Shown: positions 46,998-55,728 of the stretch, in pieces | Numbering within the stretch: position 1 is the first letter of the stretch | Layout of the letters: every line of letters begins with the position of its first letter | Origin: Nocardioides yefusunii | GTDB taxonomy: Bacteria > Actinomycetota > Actinomycetes > Propionibacteriales > Nocardioidaceae | NCBI RefSeq assembly: GCF_004014875.1 | Contig: NZ_CP034929.1 | Location: forward strand, 1,116,001-1,180,000 | Reading direction: 5' to 3' | DNA length: 64,000 nucleotides | Program-made: the position numbers and the translations under genes | Notes under the pieces: generated by a model | What the model was told of the DNA's origin: nothing | Seen by the model: the letters and a program-made list of their open reading frames with translations, nothing else | Database searches by the model: none

Positions 46998-47932
46998 CTT
47001 TGATGAACATCCTGCGTTTCCTCTTCTGGAAGGCAGTGCTGCTGTTCACCGTGCTCGTCGGTGTCACTGCACTCATGTTCTTCCTCACCCGCGCGACCGG
47101 CGACCCGGCCGTGCTCATGTCTCCGCCCGAGGCATCCGAAGACGTCATCGAGGCAACCCGTGTGCGCCTGGGGCTGGACCAGCCCCTCCTGCAGCAGTTC
47201 TGGGACGCCCTGATCAACACCTTCACCCTGAACTGGGGCACCTCGTACAGCCTGGGCACGGACGTCGGTGACCTCGTCTTCGAGCGCATCCTCCCCAGCC
47301 TCAAGCTCGTCGTCCCGGCCATCGTCCTCGCGGCTGTGCTGGCCGGCGTCATCGGTACCTATGCCGCGCTGCACCAGGCCGACGCCAAGGGCCGCGTCCT
47401 GATGGCGATCGCCTTCGTCCTCGACGGCTTGCCGTACTTCCTCGTGGCGCTGCTGCTCGTCCTCGTCTTCGCCATCAACCTCGGCTGGCTGCCGGCCACC
47501 GGAGGCTCCGGGGGAGAGGCGCTGGTGATCCCGATCGCGGTGCTCACCGTCCAGGGATTCTCGACGCTGTCGCGTCTGACTCGTGGTCAGCTGATCGACT
47601 CGCTGAGCCAGGGGCCGGTCACGATGGCCAAGGCCAAGGGCCTTCCGGCCCGCACTGTCCTGTTCCAGCACGCGGTGCCGCTGGCAGTCCCGCCGCTCAT
47701 CGCGTTCCTGGGCATCCTGTTCTCCTTCATGATCGGCTCGCTGCTGATCCTGGAGTCGATGCTCAACTACCCGGGTCTGGGCCAGCTCCTGGTCCGCGCG
47801 GTGAACCAGCGTGACTTCCCGATCGTCCAGGCCGCCGTCATCGTGATGGCCGTTCTGATCACCGTGGTGAACATCGTGATGGACACGATCGTCCGGGTCC
47901 TCGACCCCCGTCTGCGAACGAAGGTCTCGTGA
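46994..47932 (+). CDS. ABC transporter permease (DppB type)
   Basis: A 312-residue membrane protein with about six helices and the BPD_transp_1 coupling motif region around LSQGPVTMAKAKGLPARTVLF (EAA-like loop), followed by GSLLILESMLNYPGLGQLL. The GTG start overlaps the upstream stop; ATG at 47003 is an alternative with a GGGTGA site. Confidence 0.93.
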   Translation: MTLMNILRFLFWKAVLLFTVLVGVTALMFFLTRATGDPAVLMSPPEASEDVIEATRVRLGLDQPLLQQFWDALINTFTLNWGTSYSLGTDVGDLVFERILPSLKLVVPAIVLAAVLAGVIGTYAALHQADAKGRVLMAIAFVLDGLPYFLVALLLVLVFAINLGWLPATGGSGGEALVIPIAVLTVQGFSTLSRLTRGQLIDSLSQGPVTMAKAKGLPARTVLFQHAVPLAVPPLIAFLGILFSFMIGSLLILESMLNYPGLGQLLVRAVNQRDFPIVQAAVIVMAVLITVVNIVMDTIVRVLDPRLRTKVS

Positions 47933-48867
47933 TGAGCAACGTGAAGACCCCTGACGTGCCGGACACTCACGTGCCGCCGCGCAAGACCCCCGGCCGGATG
48001 AAGGAGATCCTTCGCAAGGCCTGGAAGAACCCGAGCGGTCGCTTCGGGTTCATCCTCCTGGGACTCCTGGTCCTGGTTGCCGTGCTGGCGCCGTGGATCG
48101 CCCCGCACGACCCGGTCCGTCAGACCTTGACCTCCAGCAACGAGAAGCCGGTGTGGCTGGGTGGCGAGAACGGCTACCTGCTGGGTGCTGACTCTCTGGG
48201 GCGTGACGTCCTGAGCCGTACGATGCACGGTCTGCGCCTCTCGCTGCTGGTCGGCATCGTCGCCGCCACCTGTTCGGCCATCCTGGGTCTCACCCTGGGC
48301 ATCCTGGCCGGTTGGTACGAGGACACCCTGGGCAAGGTGCTGATGCGTCTGGCCGACATCCAGTTCGCCGTCCCGTTCGTGGCCGTCGGTATCGCGCTGA
48401 CCGCTGCGCTCGGACCGGGTCTCGCCCCGGTGCTGGTGATCCTCTCGGTCTGGGGCTGGACGACCTACGCCCGCACCATCGCCAACTCGGTCGCGCAGGT
48501 CAAGCGTGCTGACTTCGTCACTGCCGCGCGCACCCTGGGAGCCGGCACCCCGCGCATCATGTTCAAGCACGTGGCCCCGAGCGTCCTCGCTCCGGTCGTG
48601 GTGCTGTGGTCGACCAGTGCCGGTGTCCTGGTGCTGGCCGAGTCGGGTCTGTCGCTGCTCGGCCTCGGTGTCCAGGCGCCCGGCTTCTCGCTGGGTTCGA
48701 TGCTCTCCGACGGTCAGGTCGCGCTGCGTCTGTCCTGGTGGGCTGCGCTGGCGCCCGGCGGTGCACTGCTGATGCTGGTCCTGGCCTTCAACATGATCGG
48801 TGACGCTCTGCGCGACGCCTTCAACCCGAGCTCGGCCCTCAAGCCGAACAACCCCGAGCTGGTCTGA
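47932..48867 (+). CDS. ABC transporter permease (DppC type)
   Basis: A 311-residue second permease: a cytosolic N-terminus, a first helix (about 33-55), GADSLGRDVLSRTMHGLRLSL typical of DppC, a coupling loop near VKRADFVTAARTLGAG, and FSLGSMLSDGQ before the last helices. Starts in the stop of the DppB-type gene (TGATG). Completes the five-part transporter. Confidence 0.93.
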   Translation: MSNVKTPDVPDTHVPPRKTPGRMKEILRKAWKNPSGRFGFILLGLLVLVAVLAPWIAPHDPVRQTLTSSNEKPVWLGGENGYLLGADSLGRDVLSRTMHGLRLSLLVGIVAATCSAILGLTLGILAGWYEDTLGKVLMRLADIQFAVPFVAVGIALTAALGPGLAPVLVILSVWGWTTYARTIANSVAQVKRADFVTAARTLGAGTPRIMFKHVAPSVLAPVVVLWSTSAGVLVLAESGLSLLGLGVQAPGFSLGSMLSDGQVALRLSWWAALAPGGALLMLVLAFNMIGDALRDAFNPSSALKPNNPELV

Positions 48868-48915
48868 GTCCTCGGACTCAGGAACGACGAACCGTGCTGA
48901 CGAGTTCGCTGTCGT

Positions 48916-48942
48916 GGACCGGCCCCCACCGGGGGCCGGTCC
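48916..48942. terminator. Bidirectional terminator
   Basis: Perfect 12-bp stem (48916-48927 with 48931-48942), loop ACC, between the converging permease and regulator genes. Confidence 0.75.
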
Positions 48943-48953
48943 GTGCGGGACGT

Positions 48954-49727
48954 TCAGCCCAGAGCGGCAGCGATCTCGTCGGCGGCGTCGCGCACCAGGC
49001 GGATGATCTCCGCTCGGCGCGTCTCGCCGGTGCGGTAGACGGGGGCCGCGGTTCCGATGGCGGCGATCACGGTCTCTCCGACGCGGATCGCAGCGGCACA
49101 ACCCCAGATGCCCTCGTCGACCTCCTCGAAGCTCTCGGTCCATCCGCGTTCGGCGACCTCGTTGAGTGCGGTGGGAGTGAGCAGGGCGGCACGGTCGGGC
49201 GAGAGTTGACCAACGACACGCTCGACGTAGCGACGGCGTTCCGCGGCGGGCATGGAGGAGAGCAGCACGCGGGACAGCGATCCGGCGTGCAGGTCCATCG
49301 CCTGGCCCCGGTCGAACTGCAGACGCACCGGGCGACGCGACTCCACCCGGTCGACGCAGTAGACGGCACCGCCGCCACGGCGAGCGACCAGGACGGTCTC
49401 GTCGAACTCGGTGCGGAGCCGCTCCATCACCGGTACCGAGACTTCGGCCAGCGGCCCCTGGGCGGCTTCGGCTGCTCGGGCCAGGCCCACGGCCAGGTCG
49501 GTGACGCGGTAGCTCTTGCCGCCGGCGCCGTCGATCAGACCGACCTCGCGCAGGAGCCCGAGGTAGCGGTAGGCCGAGGTGACCGAGAGGTGGAGCTCTC
49601 CCGCCAGTTCGGCCACCGTCCAGGTGGGCCGTTCCTCGGTGAAGCACAACAGCATGTGCAGCAGCTTCCGGCTGCTGCTCGCGCCCTGCACACGCGGGGT
49701 GTCGGGACGAGTGTCGTCCTGGGTCAT
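48954..49727 (-). CDS. IclR-family transcriptional regulator
   Basis: A 257-residue regulator with a winged helix (about 20-80: WTVAELAGELHLSVTSAYRYLGLLREVGLI in parts) and the IclR effector domain (VPVMERLRTEFDETVLVARR; HAGSLSRVLLSSMP; CAAAIRVGETVIAAIGTAAPVYR). It is divergent from the nitrilase-led operon and probably controls it, using a pathway compound as effector. GGAGGAG precedes ATG 49727. Confidence 0.92.
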   Translation of the reverse strand: MTQDDTRPDTPRVQGASSSRKLLHMLLCFTEERPTWTVAELAGELHLSVTSAYRYLGLLREVGLIDGAGGKSYRVTDLAVGLARAAEAAQGPLAEVSVPVMERLRTEFDETVLVARRGGGAVYCVDRVESRRPVRLQFDRGQAMDLHAGSLSRVLLSSMPAAERRRYVERVVGQLSPDRAALLTPTALNEVAERGWTESFEEVDEGIWGCAAAIRVGETVIAAIGTAAPVYRTGETRRAEIIRLVRDAADEIAAALG

Positions 49728-49800
49728 GGATCTCCTCCGAGAGGTCCGGGTTCTGGCGGTGGCCTGGTGCTCACCGACGTCCGGAGCTGAGAACAAGTTT

Positions 49801-49814
49801 TCCACCGATGTGGA
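49801..49814. promoter_or_regulatory. Candidate IclR operator 1
   Basis: TCCAC-N4-GTGGA, preceded by TT, sharing TTTCCAC with the palindrome over the nitrilase start. Lies in the divergent intergenic region. Confidence 0.45.
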
Positions 49815-49852
49815 GAAGAAGCGCAGCCTGAGCGCCACATTGCGCGAAGTGG

Positions 49853-49881
49853 TTGCGCACTTTTTCACATCTCATTAATCT
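49853..49881 (+). promoter_or_regulatory. Promoter of the nitrilase-led operon
   Basis: TTGCGC and TAATCT separated by 17 bp, in an AT-rich stretch 34 bases before the start codon. Confidence 0.6.
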
Positions 49882-49904
49882 GTTGCCACATCATAAAAGG
49901 AGCA

Positions 49905-49921
49905 TTTCCACATCATGGAAA
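49905..49921. promoter_or_regulatory. Candidate IclR operator 2 over the start codon
   Basis: Perfect TTTCCA-N5-TGGAAA palindrome spanning the ATG of the nitrilase gene, downstream of the promoter. Binding here would act as a roadblock. CACATC repeats surround it. Confidence 0.5.
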
Positions 49922-51654
49922 CCAAGGTCTTGAATTCCCGAGAGAACCGCAGCGCCACCAGCGTGCGCGTGGGCACTGCCCAGTTCTTCTCCGGGACGGA
50001 CGTGGCGGCCAACGCCGAGCTCGTCGCCGACTACCTCCGCGTCGCTGCGGAGAACGGCGTGCAGTTGGTGGTCTTCCCCGAGAACTCCAACCGGGTCCGC
50101 GACTACGCCGACCGCGACGAGTGCTGGGAGAAGAGCGAGCGCCTCGACGGTGCGTTCGTCACCCGTGTGCGTGAAGCGTGCAAGGAGCACGGTGTCCACG
50201 CCGTCGTCGGTGTCGACGTGTCCGAGGACGTCAAGCCGATCGTGCGCATCGCCTCGATCCTGATCGGTCCTGACGGCGAGATCATCCACGTCCACCACAA
50301 GACGGTCTTCTGGGACTACGAGTACACGCTGTTCACCGCCGGTGAGAAGCCGCTCGAGGTCGTCGACACCGCGCTGGGCAAGATCGGTCTGCTCATGTGC
50401 GCCGACGGCATCGTCCCCGACGTGCCGCGCGTCCTGGGCACCCTCGGCGCCCAGATCTTCTGCAACTCCCTGAACTCCCGTGGTCCCGACGAGGTCCGCG
50501 TCCACGTGCCGCTGCGCACCCTGGAGAACCACGTCTGGCACATCTCCTCCAACACCGTCGGCGGTCCCGCCGACGCGTGGCCCTGGATGGGGGGCTCCCA
50601 GATCGTGCACCCGCGCGGCGAGGTCCTCGTCGGCGCCGGCGAGGAGTCCGAGGGCATGGTCTGGGCCGACATCGAGGTCGCCGTCGCCGACGACAAGGAC
50701 GTCCCCGGTTTCGCCGACGTCATGAAGTGGCGCCGCACCGACCTGTACGCCGACCTGATGACCCCGCACGCCGACCTCCCGGTCGCCGTGATGCTCGGCC
50801 CGGTCGACCCGGAGATGCCGGCCAAGCCGCTCGACGTCGTCACCCTGCAGGTCTCCTGGTTCCACAACCAGGACTACACCGTCACCCGCGCCGTCGCGCA
50901 GATCGCCTACGCCGCCAAGCAGGGTGCGAAGTTCGGCGTCCTGCCCGAGCTGTTCTGCTTCAAGCCCGGCGAGGTCGCAGCCGACCCCGCCAAGGCAGCT
51001 GCCTACTCCGAGGGCGTGCTGGAGACGATCAAGGCCGCGTGCGCCGAGCACTCCTTCTGGACCGTGGTGAACCTGGTCGAGAAGTCCGAGGCCGGTTTCC
51101 ACTCCACCGCCTACCTGGTGGACGAGAACGGCGTCGTGCGCCACACCTACCGCAAGACCCACCTCGACGCGAACGACGCCTGGGCCGTCGCCGGTGACGA
51201 GATCGGTGTCGCCGACGTCGAGATCGGCCGCATCGGCATCATGCTCGGTACTGAGGTCTGGCTCCCCGAGGTGGCGCGCCTGCTCACCCTGCGCGGCGCC
51301 GAGCTCATCGCGCACCCCACCAACTGGGACCGCCGTGAGGCAGCCGAGTGTGCCGCTGTCGAGCGCACCGAGGAGAACCGGGTGCACCTGCTCTCGGTCA
51401 ACCGCCTCGACTCGCCCGTCGCGATCGGTTCGCAGATCGTGCGTTCCGACCCGTTCGTCCCGGGCCAGCCGGTCGCGCTCATGCGCTACCCGTCTGCCCA
51501 GTGGACCCGCCCCGGTTTCGAGGAGCAGCTGTTCCAGCGCCTCGACCTGCGCGAGTCCCACAACAAGATGATGGGCTTCCACCTTGACCCGGTGGGCTCC
51601 CGTCAGCCGAACCTGTACGGCCCGCTCCTGCAGGCTGCCACCGGAGGACAGTGA
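49915..51654 (+). CDS. Tandem double nitrilase-family protein, second domain lacking Cys
   Basis: A 579-residue fusion of two carbon-nitrogen hydrolase domains. Domain 1 (about 15-275) has the complete Glu-Lys-Cys triad: E56 (FPENSN), K129 (HHKTVFWDYE), C162 (LLMCADG). Domain 2 (about 285-570) keeps E345 and K414 but has G445 in the Cys position (IGIMLGTEVW), so it should be inactive and perhaps structural or ligand-binding. Nitrilases hydrolyse nitriles, amides or carbamoyl groups; the substrate is unknown. First gene of an IclR-controlled operon; overlaps the next gene (TGATG). Confidence 0.88.
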   Translation: METKVLNSRENRSATSVRVGTAQFFSGTDVAANAELVADYLRVAAENGVQLVVFPENSNRVRDYADRDECWEKSERLDGAFVTRVREACKEHGVHAVVGVDVSEDVKPIVRIASILIGPDGEIIHVHHKTVFWDYEYTLFTAGEKPLEVVDTALGKIGLLMCADGIVPDVPRVLGTLGAQIFCNSLNSRGPDEVRVHVPLRTLENHVWHISSNTVGGPADAWPWMGGSQIVHPRGEVLVGAGEESEGMVWADIEVAVADDKDVPGFADVMKWRRTDLYADLMTPHADLPVAVMLGPVDPEMPAKPLDVVTLQVSWFHNQDYTVTRAVAQIAYAAKQGAKFGVLPELFCFKPGEVAADPAKAAAYSEGVLETIKAACAEHSFWTVVNLVEKSEAGFHSTAYLVDENGVVRHTYRKTHLDANDAWAVAGDEIGVADVEIGRIGIMLGTEVWLPEVARLLTLRGAELIAHPTNWDRREAAECAAVERTEENRVHLLSVNRLDSPVAIGSQIVRSDPFVPGQPVALMRYPSAQWTRPGFEEQLFQRLDLRESHNKMMGFHLDPVGSRQPNLYGPLLQAATGGQ

Positions 51655-53801
51655 TGACTGAGACCGACATCCCCACCCTGCTCGCGATGCGGGACAACCC
51701 GCCGTTCGAGAAGATGCACACCGTCGCCATCTCCGGCATGGGCCCGGTCGGCATGGTTGCCGCCCTGCGCCTGGCCCAGATGGGTCACGACGTCATCGTC
51801 TTCGAGGCGCTCGGCGGGCTCTCGGCGGAGGCGCGTGCCTCGACGTTCCACCCGTCCTCGCTGGAGCTGCTCGAGCAGCTCGGCGTCGTCGACGAACTGC
51901 ACGCCGTCGGTCTCAAGGCTCCGATCTACCAGTACCGCGAGCGTTCCGGCGCGGTGCTGTCGCAGATGGACATGACGCTGCTGGCAGGGGAGACCAAGTA
52001 CCCCTACCGCCTGCAGAGCGAGCAGAACAACCTCACCGAGATCATCCTGCGCAAGCTGCAGGAGATGCCGAACGTGACGCTGCGCTTCAACTCGCCCGTC
52101 GCCCGCGTCGAGCGCGGCGACCGTCACGTCCGGATCCACCTCGAGGGTGGTCACCGCGACGAGCCGATCCTGGCCCAGTGGATGATCGCCGCCGACGGTG
52201 CCGCCTCGCCGACCCGCAAGTCGCTCGGCATCGCCTTCGAGGGCACGACGTACGACGACCGCTTCCTGGTCATCTCCACCACGCACGAGTTCCGTGAGGA
52301 CCTCGGCGAGGACCTGGCCTACGTCTCGTACATCTACGACCCCACCGAGTGGGGCGTCCTGCTCCGCACGCCCAACCACTGGCGTGCGCTCTTCCCGGTC
52401 ACCGACGCAGAGACCGACGAAGAGGTCATGTCGGCCGAGAACATGGAGGCGCGCATGCAGCGCCTCAACCCCAAGGACACGCCGTACGAGATCGTCCACC
52501 GCAACGTCTACGCGGTGAACATGCGATCGGCCTCCACGTACGCCTCGGGCCAGATCCTGCTGGCCGGCGACGCCGCGCACTGCAACAACCCGCTCGGCGG
52601 CATGGGCATGAACTCCGGCATCCACGACGCATGGGCCGCGGTCGAGGTGATCAACGCCGTCCTCACCGAGGGAGTCGACGCCACGCACGCCGCCTCGCTC
52701 TACTCCGAGCTGCGTCGTGACGCTGCGATCAACCACGTCCAGGCGCGTGCGCAGAAGAACTACGACAACATGCGTCAGGACGACGACGGCGCCCGCGCGG
52801 AGCAGGCCGACCAGCTCTCCGCGCTGGACCGCGACCTGTTCGAGAAGCGCGAGCACCAGCGCAACTCGGCCATGTTCACCTCGCTGCGTCTCACCCTGGG
52901 TCGCCTCAAGCGGGAGCTGCACGCCGTCAAGGCGCCGAACTTGTCCGGTGGCCAGAAGCTCTCGCAGCTCCTGGGCCAGGGCCCGGTCTACGCGGCCGGT
53001 GCCTACGACGCGGTCTCGGCGAAGCTGGTCGAGAACTCCGGTTTCAAGGCCGTCTACGTCCCCGGGTCCGCGGTGTCGGCCTCGGTGATGGGTCAGCCCG
53101 ACCTGGGGTACATCGGCCTGGCCGAGATGGCCGAGGCCGTGCGTCGCATCACCTCGGCGACCACCCTCCCGGTGATCGTCGACGGTGACACCGGCTACGG
53201 CGGCGTCCTGCAGGCCGGCGAAGCCGTGCGTCGCCTCGAGCAGGTCGGCGCGGCTGCGGTGCAGTTCGAGGACCAGCTGGCCCCGAAGCGCTGCGGTCAC
53301 CTGGCCGGCAAGGAGCTCGTCGAGCTCGACGAGATGGTCGCGAAGATCAAGATCGCCGTCGCCGAGCGCACCTCCGCGGTGATCATCGCTCGCACCGACG
53401 CCAAGGGCGTCGACGGTTTCGACGCCGTCCTGGAGCGTGCCGCCGCGTACGCCGAGGCCGGTGCCGACCTCGTCTTCGCCGAGGGCGTCTACTCCGCCGA
53501 GGAGCTCACCGCACTGCGCGACGCCGCCCAGGGTCGCCCGCTGATGGTGAATCTCTCCGAGGCCGGTGACAGCTCCGCGCTGCCGCCGATCGAGCTCGCC
53601 CACGAGGCCGGCGTCGGTCTGCTGATCCACCCGGTCTCGGCGGTCCTCGCCGCGGCCGAGTCGATCGCGGCCACCTACCAGCGTCTGCTCGCCACCGGTA
53701 CGTCCGGCAAGGGCCAGGAGGACTGGAAGGCATTCACCACCGTGCTGGGCCAGGACGAGCAGCTGGAGCGGGCCGCGCAGCTCGCCCAGGGCCAGGCCTG
53801 A
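51654..53801 (+). CDS. FAD monooxygenase fused to isocitrate lyase/PEP mutase-family domain
   Basis: A 715-residue two-enzyme fusion. Residues 1-about 425: a PHBH-fold aromatic hydroxylase with GMGPVG near 25-30, the DG-type motif AADGAASPTRKSLG and the FAD motif GDAAHCNNPLGGMGMN. Residues about 429-690: an isocitrate lyase/PEP mutase/methylisocitrate lyase-like barrel with GAYDAVSAKL, VDGDTGYGG, the active-site KRCGH (about 545-549) and IIARTDAKG. The first part probably oxygenates a ring, the second cleaves a C-C bond of a later acid. The fusion is in frame with no linker defect. ATG 51654 has GGAGGA. Confidence 0.88.
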   Translation: MTETDIPTLLAMRDNPPFEKMHTVAISGMGPVGMVAALRLAQMGHDVIVFEALGGLSAEARASTFHPSSLELLEQLGVVDELHAVGLKAPIYQYRERSGAVLSQMDMTLLAGETKYPYRLQSEQNNLTEIILRKLQEMPNVTLRFNSPVARVERGDRHVRIHLEGGHRDEPILAQWMIAADGAASPTRKSLGIAFEGTTYDDRFLVISTTHEFREDLGEDLAYVSYIYDPTEWGVLLRTPNHWRALFPVTDAETDEEVMSAENMEARMQRLNPKDTPYEIVHRNVYAVNMRSASTYASGQILLAGDAAHCNNPLGGMGMNSGIHDAWAAVEVINAVLTEGVDATHAASLYSELRRDAAINHVQARAQKNYDNMRQDDDGARAEQADQLSALDRDLFEKREHQRNSAMFTSLRLTLGRLKRELHAVKAPNLSGGQKLSQLLGQGPVYAAGAYDAVSAKLVENSGFKAVYVPGSAVSASVMGQPDLGYIGLAEMAEAVRRITSATTLPVIVDGDTGYGGVLQAGEAVRRLEQVGAAAVQFEDQLAPKRCGHLAGKELVELDEMVAKIKIAVAERTSAVIIARTDAKGVDGFDAVLERAAAYAEAGADLVFAEGVYSAEELTALRDAAQGRPLMVNLSEAGDSSALPPIELAHEAGVGLLIHPVSAVLAAAESIAATYQRLLATGTSGKGQEDWKAFTTVLGQDEQLERAAQLAQGQA

Positions 53802-53816
53802 CACAGACCCGAGGGC

Positions 53817-53846
53817 GACGGACGCCGGCCCACGCCGGCGTCCGTC
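53817..53846 (+). terminator. Hairpin within the island operon
   Basis: Perfect 13-bp stem (53817-53829 with 53834-53846), 4-base loop, 15 bases past the fusion gene. It may separate two transcription units or attenuate. Confidence 0.65.
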
Positions 53847-53954
53847 TCCCCAGCAGCAGCACCCAGCACGACCCCAGACCACGCGGCCCGGCCCCGAGAG
53901 CCGGTTCGCGTCATGCAGAACCACCCAGGCAACACAGAGTGTGAGGAGCACGCC

Positions 53955-54722
53955 ATGCCCGTCGGTACCGGTGCCGTCATCACCCCGCAGGACAAGAAGG
54001 GCAAGAAGTTCGCCCTGGTCCTGCCGTCCACCAACACGTCGGTGGAGCGCGAGCTCCACGACCTCCGTCCGCAGGACTGCTCCTGGCACACCGGACGCAT
54101 CATGATCGAGGCCCCCGCCCTCGACTCCGCGGACGCCTTCGGCGCCTTCCGCGAGGGCCTCAACGCCTCCATGCCGTCGGCTCTCGAGATCGTCATGACC
54201 TGCGACCCCGACTACATCGTCATGGGCATGTCGGCCGAGACCTTCTGGGGCGGCGTCGCCGGCAACGCCGAGTTCGAGCAGCGCGTGCGCGACCTCACCG
54301 GTCGCGAGGTCACCACCGGTGCGACCGCCGCCGGCGAGGCCCTCAAGGCCTTCGGCGCCAAGAAGATCGGCATCATCACCCCCTACCAGCCCGTCGGTGA
54401 CGAGCAGGTCGTGGCCTACTTCACCGAGCTCGGCTTCGAGGTCGCCGGCATCACCGGTCTCTGCTCGGAGTCCGCGACCTCGATCGCGACCGAGTCCCCG
54501 GAGAAGCTGCGCGAGGCGTTCCTCTCCGTCAACGGCGACGACGTCGACGCACTGATCCAGTGCGGCACCAACCTCGAGTGTGCCGCCACCGCGGCTGAGC
54601 TCGAGAAGGAGATCGGCAAGCCGGTCATCGCCATCAACATCGCCACCGCCTGGCACGCCTTCCGCGTCAACGGCATCGACGACAAGATCTCCGGCTACGG
54701 CCGCCTCCTCGAGGAGCACTGA
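53955..54722 (+). CDS. Maleate isomerase/arylmalonate decarboxylase-like protein
   Basis: A 255-residue member of the Asp/Glu racemase superfamily. VLPSTNTSVERELHD matches the N-terminal P-S-x-N-T signature of maleate cis-trans isomerases. The C-terminal catalytic Cys is C203 (LIQCGTNL), but the first Cys of two-Cys members is replaced (VMGMSAETFW), as in arylmalonate decarboxylase, which uses one Cys. It may isomerise, racemise or decarboxylate a dicarboxylic acid. GAGGAG six bases before ATG 53955. Confidence 0.82.
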   Translation: MPVGTGAVITPQDKKGKKFALVLPSTNTSVERELHDLRPQDCSWHTGRIMIEAPALDSADAFGAFREGLNASMPSALEIVMTCDPDYIVMGMSAETFWGGVAGNAEFEQRVRDLTGREVTTGATAAGEALKAFGAKKIGIITPYQPVGDEQVVAYFTELGFEVAGITGLCSESATSIATESPEKLREAFLSVNGDDVDALIQCGTNLECAATAAELEKEIGKPVIAINIATAWHAFRVNGIDDKISGYGRLLEEH

Positions 54723-54727
54723 GCACC

Positions 54728-55054
54728 ATGGCTTTCAACCACGTGGGTCACCTGACCCTTGCTGCTGACGTCACCGACGAGCAGGTCGCCGGCATCGTCG
54801 ACGGTCTCGTCGCCCTGTACGGCCAGATCGACGGTCTCCTCTCGGCCCAGGTCGTGCGCGACGCCGGCCTCACCGAGGGCAACGCGAACGTGCGTTTCCA
54901 CATGCGCTTCGACACCCAGGCGTCGTGGGAGGCGTACCGCACGCACCCCGCGCACGTCGCCGTGGTGAAGAACCACATCGGTCCGGTCCTCGGCTCGAAG
55001 GCGTTCGTCCAGTACGACGACGCCGCCGTGGTCTCGTCCGGAGACCTTGCGTGA
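54728..55054 (+). CDS. Dabb (stress-responsive A/B barrel) domain protein
   Basis: A 108-residue ferredoxin-like alpha/beta domain: FNHVGHLTLAADVTDEQVAGIV, then NVRFHMRFDTQASWEAYRTHPAHVAVVKNHI in blocks, the H-P-x-H-x-x-V pattern typical of Dabb proteins. Family members can be small hydrolytic or cyclising enzymes or binding proteins. Five bases after the isomerase gene, and its stop overlaps the amidohydrolase start (GTGA). Confidence 0.85.
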   Translation: MAFNHVGHLTLAADVTDEQVAGIVDGLVALYGQIDGLLSAQVVRDAGLTEGNANVRFHMRFDTQASWEAYRTHPAHVAVVKNHIGPVLGSKAFVQYDDAAVVSSGDLA

Positions 55055-55728
55055 CCAGCACCGAACAGTCCGGCGCCGCGCCGCTGCGTGGATCCTCGCT
55101 CGCCGAGGACTACGCAGCGGCCGGTTTCGGCGGCGGCCTCCAGCTGGGCGCCCGCCCTGCCCTGGTCCTGATCGACCCCGCTCGCGCCTACGTCGACCCC
55201 GAGTCGTCGCTGTACGCGGGCGTCGAGGCTTCCCAGGCCGGGATGATCGAGCTGCGTGAGGCGGCCCGTGCCGCAGGCATCCCGGTGTTCCTCACCCGGG
55301 TCCTCTACGACAACGCATCCGGCACCCTGGGTGGTCTCTTCTTCCAGAAGGTTCCTGCCCTGGCTGCGTTCGTCGAGGGCAACCCGATGGGCGAGTGGGC
55401 CCAAGGGCTCGAGCCCGGCGACGACGAGACGGTCGTGACCAAGCACTACCCGAGCGCGTTCGCAGGCACTTCGTTCGCGGCGGCCCTCAACGCGCTGCGG
55501 GTGGACACCCTGCTGATCGGTGGTTGGTCGACCAGCGGCTGCGTGCGCGCCACCGCCCTCGACGCTCTCCAGTCCGGTTTCGTGCCGGTGGTGGTGCGTG
55601 AGGCCGTCGGTGACCGCCACGTCGACCCGCACGAGTCGAACCTCCGTGACATCGCGGCCAAGATCGGCGAAGTCCGGTCCATGGCCCAGGTCAAGGAGTA
55701 CCTGTCCGAGGTGGCAGGACAGGCATGA
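55051..55728 (+). CDS. Isochorismatase-family amidohydrolase
   Basis: A 225-residue cysteine hydrolase with an intact catalytic triad D42 (LVLIDPARAY), K131 (VVTKHYPSAF), C164 (STSGCVRATA). The N-terminal extension and sequence style resemble N-carbamoylsarcosine amidase and maleamate amidohydrolase (NicF) rather than true isochorismatase. It probably releases ammonia from an acid amide in the pathway. Overlaps genes on both sides (GTGA and ATGA), so it is tightly coupled. Confidence 0.87.
   Translation: MTSTEQSGAAPLRGSSLAEDYAAAGFGGGLQLGARPALVLIDPARAYVDPESSLYAGVEASQAGMIELREAARAAGIPVFLTRVLYDNASGTLGGLFFQKVPALAAFVEGNPMGEWAQGLEPGDDETVVTKHYPSAFAGTSFAAALNALRVDTLLIGGWSTSGCVRATALDALQSGFVPVVVREAVGDRHVDPHESNLRDIAAKIGEVRSMAQVKEYLSEVAGQA

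Noticed and set aside
51603..54719. Very long minus-strand open frame opposite the monooxygenase fusion and isomerase genes
   Set aside because: It mirrors codon-position GC bias of the plus-strand genes, has low-complexity Leu/Asp/Val/Gly/Arg composition and no domain. The plus-strand genes have clear motifs.
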